A stretch of DNA of 8,381 nucleotides, taken from the NCBI GenBank assembly GCA_041483675.1, contig JBGPGE010000156.1:1-8381 (forward strand), written 5' to 3'. A program made the translations under genes and the position numbers. The notes under the pieces are model-generated. The model was not told the DNA's origin. It saw only the letters and a program-made list of their open reading frames with translations, and ran no database searches. The stretch is from 2-12-FULL-60-19 sp041483675 (lineage in GTDB: Bacteria > Desulfobacterota > Binatia > UBA9968). Positions 1-6,000 of the stretch are shown piece after piece (position 1 is the stretch's first letter; every line of letters begins with the position of its first letter).

Positions 1-1
1 C

Positions 2-133
2 AAGCGCCTTGGCGTGGTCCAGCCCCGCATCTCCGAGATCGCGCGCAACAAGGTTGACAAGCTGTCTCTGGACTACCTCGTCGGCCTGTGCGCAAAGGCC
101 GGTGTCTCAGTCGCCGTGAAATTGGCCGCCTGA
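2..133 (+). CDS. XRE-type helix-turn-helix protein, C-terminal fragment
   Basis: The window opens inside this gene; 43 residues and the TGA stop are visible. The segment from KRLGVVQPRISEIARNK onward reads as the recognition helix and following turn of an XRE/HTH_37-like domain (L-G-V-x-Q-P-R-I-S-E-I). It is followed by the family's usual short tail, a helix around LSLDYLVGLCAKAG and a final strand VSVAVKLAA. Proteins of this type (about 90-110 residues) commonly act as DNA-binding antitoxins and autorepressors next to a RelE/HigB-like toxin, which would lie left of the window. The pairing is inferred from the family; no toxin gene is visible here. The gene is incomplete because of the window edge, not because it is broken. 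The hydrolase gene begins 120 bp downstream on the same strand and looks unrelated. Confidence 0.72.
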   Translation, partial: KRLGVVQPRISEIARNKVDKLSLDYLVGLCAKAGVSVAVKLAA

Positions 134-241
134 CTCGTCGCCTAACAACACCATGCACTGGACAGCCACCACGACCGCCTTCAGGATGCAATCACCCGCG
201 TTGGTGGGCGCCAGTGATGGTGAGCGTTGGCGTATACGAGC

Positions 242-246
242 GGAGG
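242..246 (+). promoter_or_regulatory. Ribosome binding site GGAGG of the alpha/beta hydrolase
   Basis: GGAGG lies 7 nt before the ATG at 254. It decides this start over an upstream in-frame TTG at 227, which would add nine residues (MAYTSGGKN) ahead of the signal peptide and has no comparable site. Confidence 0.75.
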
Positions 247-253
247 AAAGAAC

Positions 254-1036
254 ATGCGCGGCTGGGTGGCGATTCTGTTCAGCCTGATCACGGCTCTGAT
301 CGGTCACGTTGCTCCGGCCGCCGGCGATGATCTCGGGGTTGTGTTGTTGCATGGAAAGGGGGGATCGCCTTCCGGATTTGTTGGCGAATTAGCCTCTGCC
401 CTTCAAAACAAGGGTTATCTTGTTTCGACCCCCACGATGCCGTGGGCACAAGATCGGATATACGACGCTTCGTTCGACGAAGCGATGCGCGAGATCGATC
501 GGGAGATCGACTCACTGCGACAGAAGGGAGCGAAATTCGTCGTCGTCGCGGGTCACAGCCTGGGCGCGAACGCCGCCCTTGGCTATGCCGCATCAAGGAA
601 TAGCGCCAGCGGGATCATTGCGCTGGCTCCCGCCCACACGCCGGAGCTCCCGGCTTTTATCAAACGGGTGGGGCACGACGTCAGTCGCGCGAGAGCGTTG
701 GTCGCTGCTGGAAAAGGGAAAGAGAAACACCGCTTTTCCGACGTCAATCAAGGACAGCCCTTGGAGGTTGCGGCGACGGCGGAAATCTACTTGAGCTGGT
801 TTGACCCGGCTGGGCCCGCCGTAATGCCCAAATCTGCGGCTTCGTTCAAAGCTCCTATTCCGCTGCTACTCGTCGTCGGGAGTGGCGACCGCTCCACACA
901 GGGGAAAGACTACATTTTTGACAAGGCACCACCACACCCCAAGAGCAGATTCGTAACCGTGCCCGCCGACCACTTCGCGGTGCCGAGTGCGGCGATTGAG
1001 GAGGTCGTAACTTGGCTGGATTCGCTACGGCAGTAA
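254..1036 (+). CDS. Secreted alpha/beta hydrolase
   Basis: A 260-residue protein with an N-terminal signal peptide (hydrophobic segment at about residues 4-20, probable cleavage near APAAG, residues 20-24), so it should act in the periplasm or outside the cell. The rest is an alpha/beta hydrolase fold. The oxyanion-hole motif is LLHGKGG (31-37). The nucleophile elbow is GHSLG (100-104), with Ser102. The probable acid is Asp212 in VGSGDRS, and the catalytic His240 is in PADHFAVP. The triad is therefore complete and in the usual order. The reaction is probably ester or related bond hydrolysis; the substrate cannot be told. The stretch DVNQGQPLEV (163-172) and the following LSWFDPAGPAVMP (180-192) would belong to the cap region. 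The ATG at 254 is chosen because of the GGAGG 7 nt upstream. The gene stands alone on the + strand and ends 68 bp from the convergent oxidoreductase gene. Confidence 0.88.
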   Translation: MRGWVAILFSLITALIGHVAPAAGDDLGVVLLHGKGGSPSGFVGELASALQNKGYLVSTPTMPWAQDRIYDASFDEAMREIDREIDSLRQKGAKFVVVAGHSLGANAALGYAASRNSASGIIALAPAHTPELPAFIKRVGHDVSRARALVAAGKGKEKHRFSDVNQGQPLEVAATAEIYLSWFDPAGPAVMPKSAASFKAPIPLLLVVGSGDRSTQGKDYIFDKAPPHPKSRFVTVPADHFAVPSAAIEEVVTWLDSLRQ

Positions 1037-1075
1037 ACCGACACGCCCAACCGCCCGCTGCAGTGGACACGCCGC

Positions 1076-1091
1076 CAGCGGCGCGCCGCTG
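1076..1091. repeat. Perfect 16-bp palindrome between convergent genes
   Basis: CAGCGGCGCGCCGCTG is identical to its reverse complement. It lies in the 68-bp gap between the stop of the hydrolase (+) and the stop of the flavin oxidoreductase (-). As RNA it could fold from either side as a 6-bp GC stem with a CGCG loop. An overlapping arm (CGCCG-CCAG-CGGCG, 1070-1083 region) offers an alternative hairpin. There is no U-run on either side, so a classical Rho-independent terminator is not supported. A bidirectional stabilising or terminator-like hairpin is possible. Confidence 0.5.
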
Positions 1092-1104
1092 AACGGGAAC
1101 GTCA

Positions 1105-2094
1105 CTACGCGCCGGCGAACTTCGGTATCACTTCCTTCGCCATGAGTTCCATGGAGGCGAGGATGGTTTTTTGCTCCAGCGTCGCGAAGTTGATCATGAA
1201 GATGATGTAGTTGGTTCCGGTCGCGCGGACCTCTTCGATCTGCTCGATCAAGCGGCGCGGGTCGCCGACCATCACCAGCCGCTCCTTGTAAAGCTCGTCG
1301 TAGCTCCTTGGTCTCACGCTGATCCGCGCGGCCAAGAGCGCTCCCATGCCTTTGCGCGCGTTTCTCTCGGCCTCGGCGTGGGTCGCGGCGACGCTCGTAT
1401 GAAAACACTGGACGACGTCGAAATCGCCCGGACGGTGGCCTGAGGCGGCGAGAGTATCTTTGTAGGCTCCGATCTTTGCCTTAAGCTCGGCGATGCTCTT
1501 GCAGCTCGCGTAGGGAATCCCAAGAATCGGATAGCCCAGCTCGCCGGCGATTTTGTACGAACCCTCGCTCAGCGCGGCGATGAAAAAGGGTGGCGTCGGC
1601 TGCTGCACCGGGCGGATGTTCAGCGGCACGCCGTTTATTTTGTGATATTTGCCGTTGTAGGTGACTTTCCCCTCGCTCCAGGCCATGTTCACGACTTCCA
1701 TACTCTCAACCAACAAATCCCGGTTGTCTTCCTTGACGCCGAATGCCGCCAGCTCCGGCGGCGTGCCTCGGCCGACGCCGAAATCCAGTCGTCCGCCGCT
1801 CAGCACGTCGACCATCGCGTATTCCTCGGCGACGAAGAGCGGATTTCTGTAGGGCAGGAGACAGACCGCGACTCCCAACCGTATTTTTTGCGTGGCTTTC
1901 GCCGCGACGGACATGAGCACGGGCGGAGAAGGAACCACGCCGGAGAAGTCGAAATGGTGCTCGCCGAACCAGAAGCATTCGTAGCCGAGAGTCTCCGCCC
2001 ACCTCGCCTGCTCGACGATCTCGTCGTAGTAAGCGCTCAAGCTCTTGTGAGCGTCGGGGTGGTTGTCGCCGATCACGAATATGCCGAATTTCAT
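1105..2094 (-). CDS. LLM-class flavin-dependent oxidoreductase (luciferase-like monooxygenase)
   Basis: A 329-residue cytoplasmic protein of the bacterial luciferase/F420-or-FMN superfamily, with the normal length for the family. Visible signatures are the N-terminal strand MKFGIFVI, the substrate/cofactor strand with FGEHHF (43-48), KIRLGVAVCLLPYRNP (70-85), and the hallmark DVLSGGRLDFGVGRG (96-110). A C-terminal MVGDPRRLIEQIEEV block (275-289) leads into TNYIIFMINF. The family oxidises small organic substrates using reduced flavin and O2, or uses F420; which cofactor applies cannot be settled here. The start is backed by GAGG (2102-2105) 7 nt before the ATG. It is the third gene of the TRAP operon, 23 bp after the permease stop, which suggests that it works on the imported compound. 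No second luciferase subunit or flavin reductase is present in the window. Confidence 0.92.
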   Translation of the reverse strand: MKFGIFVIGDNHPDAHKSLSAYYDEIVEQARWAETLGYECFWFGEHHFDFSGVVPSPPVLMSVAAKATQKIRLGVAVCLLPYRNPLFVAEEYAMVDVLSGGRLDFGVGRGTPPELAAFGVKEDNRDLLVESMEVVNMAWSEGKVTYNGKYHKINGVPLNIRPVQQPTPPFFIAALSEGSYKIAGELGYPILGIPYASCKSIAELKAKIGAYKDTLAASGHRPGDFDVVQCFHTSVAATHAEAERNARKGMGALLAARISVRPRSYDELYKERLVMVGDPRRLIEQIEEVRATGTNYIIFMINFATLEQKTILASMELMAKEVIPKFAGA

Positions 2095-2117
2095 TCACAG
2101 ACCTCACTCTCGGTAGT

Positions 2118-4067
2118 TTAACGAACAGCGCCGCTGGACTGTGGGAGCGGCTCAGTCGCTGTGCGCTTGCTCCGTTCCCAGAAAAAGATGCACAGGGCGA
2201 GCGCCAGACCGGCGGCGTCGGCGATCAGCCACGCGCCGCTCCATTTCGGCAGGAGCAACAGGAGAGAGGCGAGCCAGAGCGCTCCCCGCTTCCACCAGCC
2301 GAGCGGGCGAAAGAGGTAGCCGGCGCATCCGGCGGCGAGGAAGAAGACGCCGAGCGACGCGGTGATGACGGCCAGGATAATTTCTCTCGCCGTTCCGACG
2401 AGAATCAGAGCGGGGTGAAAGGCGAAGACGAAGGGGACGATGTAAGCCGCGATCGCGAGCCGCATGCCGGTCCAGCCGGTCTTCCAGAAATCCGCGTGAG
2501 CGATCGCCGCCGCCACGTAGACAGGCAGGCAATCGGGCGGCGTGATCAGCGAGATCATGCCGAAGTAAAAGAGAAAGAGATGAGCGGCGAGCGGCAGGAC
2601 GCCGACTTGAACGAGCGCCGGTGCGGCCAGCACGGCCAACATAATGTAAACTACGGTGGTCGGCAGGGGCAACCCGAGAAAGAGACAGCCCAGGGCGGTG
2701 AGAAAGAGGAGGAGCAAAGCGTGGCCTCCCGATATCGTCACCAAGAGCAGGGACAATTTGAAAGCGATGGCCGAGAGCTGAAGCGCGCCGATCACGAGGC
2801 CGGCCAGCGCGGTGATGGCCGCGATGTCGAGCATGGTGCGGCCGGTCGCCTGGATGCTGAGCAGTATGCTTTGCAAATTAGGCCGAGTCTCCTTGCGCAA
2901 TGCGCCAACGGCGAATACGGCGATGACCGCGGCCATGCCGGCCTTGCCGGCGGGCCAATCTTCGGCCATCAATGCATAGACGAGGACGGCGAGTGGAATC
3001 AAAAAGACCCATCCGCGCCGGATCACTTCGCGGAATTTTGGAATCTCAGTCGCGGGCAGTCCGGCCAGACGGTGCTTGGCTGCTTCCAAATCTACCTGGA
3101 CGAAGAGCGCGAGATAGTAAAGGCAGGCGGGAATCGCGGCGGCAAGCGCGACCTGACCGTAAGAGATATTTAAAAATTCCGCGATGAGAAATGCGGCGGC
3201 GCCCATCACCGGCGGCATGATCTGCCCTCCGGTCGAGGCGACCGCTTCGATGGCCGCCGCCATGTGCGGCGCATAACCCGAGCGCTTCATCAAAGGGATG
3301 CTGATCGCGCCGTTCACGGCGACGTTGGCGACCGCGCTTCCTGAAACCATTCCGAACAGGGCCGAGGAGACGATCGATACCTTGGCCGAGCCGCCGCGGT
3401 AGCGCCCCATCGCCACCAAGGCGAGGTCAATGAGGAACTTATCGCCGCCCACCGCGTAGAGCGCATGGCCGAAGAAGATGAAGGCCACGAGCACGGTCGC
3501 GGCGACGTCGAGCGGGACGCCGAGGATGCCGCCCGAATCGAGGTAAAGGTAGCTCGCGATCCGCTGCCACGAAGAGCCTTTTGCGTACAGGAGGCCGGGA
3601 AAGAGATAGGCGAACCTGGCGTAGAGAACGCAGGCCAGAGCGACCCACGCCAACGTTCCGCCGGCGACGCGCCGGGTCGCTTCGAGCACCAGCAGAACCG
3701 CGAGCCCGCCGAGAATCACGCGGTCGGGAGAGAGAATCCCCAGGCGATAGGCAATGGTCGGGTACATCACGGCGACGTAGCCGCCGACGAGAAGACCCGC
3801 CGCGGCGAAAAACCAGTCGTACCACGGAACGCGATCGCCGGGTTCCTTCTTTCTCGCTTTGACGCCGAGGAAAATAGCCGCCAGGGCCAGGGCCAAAAAA
3901 AGTCCCAGGTATTGTTGGTTGAAGAAGGCCCAGGGAAGGCTTTGATGAATCCCCAAAGCCCAGGCGGCGCCCAGGATCGTGAGGGCCGAGAGGAGCGCCC
4001 TCGTCAGGATGTCGGCGGGCCCGCTCAGCGACCTGAACTTCGAGGAGGATGAAAAATCGTCGCTCAC
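2118..4067 (-). CDS. TRAP transporter fused permease (4TM/12TM fusion)
   Basis: About 649 residues of almost continuous membrane segments, the length expected for the COG4666/TIGR02123 fused TRAP permeases. In these the small DctQ-like (4TM) and large DctM-like (12TM) subunits form one chain in the inner membrane, driven by an ion gradient. Conserved blocks, numbered from the chosen start, are FGMVSGSAVANV (238-249), STGGQIMPPVMGAAAF (278-293), GLPLPTTVVYIM (465-476) and FGMISLITPPDC (502-513). The extra C-terminal helices after about residue 555 match the extended fused type. The start chosen is the GTG at 4067, because AGGA lies exactly 7 nt upstream (4075-4078). A longer reading begins with GTG at 4094, only 1 nt after the TAXI stop, but lacks a visible Shine-Dalgarno sequence. 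The partner binding protein is the gene directly upstream. Permease sequence does not identify the substrate. Confidence 0.93.
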   Translation of the reverse strand: MSDDFSSSSKFRSLSGPADILTRALLSALTILGAAWALGIHQSLPWAFFNQQYLGLFLALALAAIFLGVKARKKEPGDRVPWYDWFFAAAGLLVGGYVAVMYPTIAYRLGILSPDRVILGGLAVLLVLEATRRVAGGTLAWVALACVLYARFAYLFPGLLYAKGSSWQRIASYLYLDSGGILGVPLDVAATVLVAFIFFGHALYAVGGDKFLIDLALVAMGRYRGGSAKVSIVSSALFGMVSGSAVANVAVNGAISIPLMKRSGYAPHMAAAIEAVASTGGQIMPPVMGAAAFLIAEFLNISYGQVALAAAIPACLYYLALFVQVDLEAAKHRLAGLPATEIPKFREVIRRGWVFLIPLAVLVYALMAEDWPAGKAGMAAVIAVFAVGALRKETRPNLQSILLSIQATGRTMLDIAAITALAGLVIGALQLSAIAFKLSLLLVTISGGHALLLLFLTALGCLFLGLPLPTTVVYIMLAVLAAPALVQVGVLPLAAHLFLFYFGMISLITPPDCLPVYVAAAIAHADFWKTGWTGMRLAIAAYIVPFVFAFHPALILVGTAREIILAVITASLGVFFLAAGCAGYLFRPLGWWKRGALWLASLLLLLPKWSGAWLIADAAGLALALCIFFWERSKRTATEPLPQSSGAVR

Positions 4068-4074
4068 GCGGAAT

Positions 4075-4078
4075 TCCT
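4075..4078 (-). promoter_or_regulatory. Ribosome binding site deciding the TRAP permease start
   Basis: On the - strand AGGA is followed by 7 nt and then GTG (4067). The alternative GTG at 4094 sits in the string TAATGTG at the end of the TAXI gene with no purine-rich site before it. It would depend on translational coupling. Confidence 0.55.
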
Positions 4079-4095
4079 GTGACTGGCCGGGCACA

Positions 4096-5139
4096 TTAGG
4101 GATTCAGAGCGAGGAGTTTCCGCTGCGCTTCATCCATCATCTTACCGGACCAGACGCCTTTCTCTTTAAAGAACTGCACCGCCGCCGGGTGATAAGGCAA
4201 CGTCACCTCCGGAATTACGGCGCGCTCTCTGGTCCATTCCGCAAAGCCCGGATGGAGCGGCGGCAGCTTCGCGATGTTGTCCCAAATCGCCTTCAGCGCG
4301 GCCTGGACCACGGCATCGGGCAGCGCTTTGTGGCCGATGAAGTAAATGTCATAGGTATACGCGCAGATATCTTCGACAGCGCCGGTGGTAGAGCCGGCCT
4401 TGACGATCGAAAGATAGTAGCCGGGCACCGCTTTTCTGATGCGTTCGTCGCCTTGGGACGAACAGTCCAACGAGATGTAACGAATCCCGACCGAGGCGTC
4501 GGCCTCCTTGACCTTGGCGGAGCCCATCGCATGCGTGGTGACGTCGGCGCGCCCTTGGATGAGCGCATCCACGCCTTCGTTCACGGCGGGGACCGGGACC
4601 ACTTTGACGTCGTCCCATGTCAACCCCCCGTTGGATAGCGAGCCGAAGACGTTGTACCAGACCGCAAGCTGCGCGGGATATTCGCCGGTGACGCGTTTCC
4701 CTTTGACATCATTCACGGTCTTGATCGGGGAGTCTTTGCGGACGATCAGGCTGCTCCTGAGCGGCGAGCCGCGCATGATCAGGCGCGAGTTGGGAACGTG
4801 AGGAAAGGGATTCCTTCCTCCGACTTGCAACTTTTGACCCTGGTAAACCATGCCCATATCGACCGCGTTGACCACGCCGAAATCGAGTTCGCCGGTATCG
4901 AAGAGCGGCACGAACGTGCTGGTTCCGCTGTACGGCTGCACTTGCGTCTGGATGGGCGTCGCCTCGCTGATCACCTTGGCCAGGCCGCCGGCGAGTGCGT
5001 AAAAGAGAGAGCCCGGCGGGTTGGATCCGACCGTAGCGGAGCGCGGTAATTGCTGCGCCAAGGCTGGGGCAACCTGGAGCCAGGCGAGGGTGATAATGAC
5101 GGCGAGCGAAAACCAGCTACTCCTCGAACGTGCGCGCAT
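4096..5139 (-). CDS. TAXI-family TRAP transporter solute-binding protein
   Basis: A 347-residue periplasmic protein. The signal peptide has an Arg-rich start, a hydrophobic core (about 10-24) and a clear APALA|QQ cleavage site after residue 28. The mature protein begins with RSATVGSNPPGSLFYALAGG, the typical first strand and glycine loop of TAXI binding proteins. It continues with a QPYSGTST region (68-75), GELDFGVVNAVD (83-94) and the hinge-proximal DVKGKRVTGEYPAQ (144-157), where the second lobe begins. It captures a ligand for the fused permease encoded just downstream. TAXI proteins usually bind dicarboxylates or amino acids, but the ligand here is unknown. The start is secure: AAGGAGG (5147-5153) lies 7 nt before the ATG. 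It is the first gene of the operon behind a sigma70-like promoter. Its stop is 1 nt from a possible upstream GTG start of the permease. Confidence 0.93.
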   Translation of the reverse strand: MRARSRSSWFSLAVIITLAWLQVAPALAQQLPRSATVGSNPPGSLFYALAGGLAKVISEATPIQTQVQPYSGTSTFVPLFDTGELDFGVVNAVDMGMVYQGQKLQVGGRNPFPHVPNSRLIMRGSPLRSSLIVRKDSPIKTVNDVKGKRVTGEYPAQLAVWYNVFGSLSNGGLTWDDVKVVPVPAVNEGVDALIQGRADVTTHAMGSAKVKEADASVGIRYISLDCSSQGDERIRKAVPGYYLSIVKAGSTTGAVEDICAYTYDIYFIGHKALPDAVVQAALKAIWDNIAKLPPLHPGFAEWTRERAVIPEVTLPYHPAAVQFFKEKGVWSGKMMDEAQRKLLALNP

Positions 5140-5163
5140 AGAGATTCCTCCTTCTTGGGGTTG

Positions 5164-5193
5164 AATCTATGCCGACCGCTTCTGTGCTGTCAA
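5164..5193 (-). promoter_or_regulatory. Sigma70-like promoter of the TAXI/TRAP/LLM operon
   Basis: Read on the - strand, a perfect -35 TTGACA (5193-5188) is followed by an 18-nt spacer and the -10-like TAGATT (5169-5164), 4 of 6 matches to consensus. Transcription would begin near 5157, leaving a short leader of roughly 18 nt that contains the strong AAGGAGG. The promoter lies between the terminator of the upstream barrel-protein gene and the TAXI gene, as expected for an independent operon. Confidence 0.6.
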
Positions 5194-5220
5194 CCGGAAA
5201 GGCGGGAAAGCTGGAAAAGC

Positions 5221-5249
5221 GTGGCGTCTCGGATGAATGGAGACGCCAC
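5221..5249 (-). terminator. Hairpin terminator after the outer-membrane protein gene
   Basis: A perfect 10-bp inverted repeat GTGGCGTCTC / GAGACGCCAC with a 9-nt loop, 26 bp beyond the barrel-protein stop. In the - direction the stem is followed by GCTTTTCC, a short U-tract. In the + direction there is no T-run. It fits a Rho-independent terminator for the - strand unit ending with the barrel protein, and separates it from the TRAP operon promoter. Confidence 0.7.
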
Positions 5250-5274
5250 GGAACTAGTGCGGCTCAAACGCTGC

Positions 5275-5922
5275 TTAGAAGCGCAAAGTAGCTCCAAATT
5301 GCAGCCGGTGGGAGTTGACGTCCGCGTCGAAACCCAAATAATTGGCGTTAAAGTGCGAGAATCGGTATTCAGCCAGGAGCCCAATCCTCTGAGTCAATAG
5401 CCACGTAGCGCCCGCGGCGGCCTTCACGCCTACGCTCGTATCCGAGTCGCTGCTGCCGAATACAGGCGTAGGATTGATTTTCATGTGGCTGAAATACAAG
5501 CCGGGCCCGACGCTCAGGTAGGGCTGCAGTCGCCCTTTGGGAAAATCTTTGCTCGTCAAGAGCGGCAGCCGCAGCATCGCGTCGAGCGAGAGCGCGGTGA
5601 CTTTCGTATCGAAACGAAAACCGCTGCCGCCTCCGCCGAAGCTCCCGTCCGGTTGATAGTGCGAAAGGTCCAGCGCCAATCCCAGGTAAGGAAAAGATCC
5701 CAGGTATGGAAGAGATTCGAAATAATAACCGCCGCGGCCGCCAAGAGAGAACACGGTATCGAACTTGGTCGTAGCCGAAGCGGCAGGGCCGTTCTTGAAG
5801 TTTCCGTTTTGCGTGAAGGCCGGCCCGACATAGGCGTCGAGAAACCACTCGGCCCGGGCAGCGACTGCGGCAGTCAGTACCATGGCGAGTGAAAGCACAA
5901 ACAACAACGGCTTAGATCTCAT
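5275..5922 (-). CDS. Outer-membrane beta-barrel protein
   Basis: A 215-residue protein with a signal peptide (hydrophobic 5-20, AARA|EW cleavage after residue 24). The mature part consists of alternating, amphipathic beta-strands: WFLDAYVGPAF, FSLGGRGGYYF, LGLALDLSHY, VTALSLDAMLRLPL, LQPYLSVGPGLYF, SVGVKAAAGATWLL, IGLLAEYRFSH, SHRLQFGATLRF. The chain ends in Phe, the usual recognition signal for barrel assembly. This matches the OMP_b-brl/OmpA-like eight-stranded small porin class (PF13505-like); no OmpA peptidoglycan-binding domain follows. Glycine-rich loop DGSFGGGGSGFRF (92-104) is likely exposed. A six-residue tandem duplication, SLPYLG-SFPYLG, lies at 70-81. AAGGGAG (5928-5934) 5 nt before the ATG fixes the start. 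It follows the repeat-protein gene with a 78-bp gap and may share its transcript. Role unknown. Confidence 0.85.
   Translation of the reverse strand: MRSKPLLFVLSLAMVLTAAVAARAEWFLDAYVGPAFTQNGNFKNGPAASATTKFDTVFSLGGRGGYYFESLPYLGSFPYLGLALDLSHYQPDGSFGGGGSGFRFDTKVTALSLDAMLRLPLLTSKDFPKGRLQPYLSVGPGLYFSHMKINPTPVFGSSDSDTSVGVKAAAGATWLLTQRIGLLAEYRFSHFNANYLGFDADVNSHRLQFGATLRF
5681..5716. repeat. 18-bp tandem duplication inside the barrel-protein gene
   Basis: Two adjacent copies, CCCAGGTAAGGAAAAGAT (5681-5698) and CCCAGGTATGGAAGAGAT (5699-5716), differ at 2 of 18 positions. The unit is a multiple of three, so the frame is kept. It encodes the doubled SLPYLG/SFPYLG in the barrel protein. Confidence 0.8.
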
Positions 5923-6000
5923 GTGCGCTCCCTTCTTGCGGATCGAAGTCGATACTCTGCGCCGCGCTGTCGGCGTGTCTCCGAATCATTATGCCGTCTA

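Noticed and set aside
2415..3173. A 252-codon open frame on the + strand opposite the TRAP permease
   Set aside because: It is the antisense shadow of a GC-rich membrane-protein gene. It consists mainly of charged residues without domain character, while the opposite frame is a clear TRAP permease.
5960..5975. CGCCG-CGCTGT-CGGCG hairpin between the repeat-protein and barrel-protein genes
   Set aside because: Short stem without a U-run. The 78-bp spacing is compatible with a shared transcript, so I do not call it a terminator.
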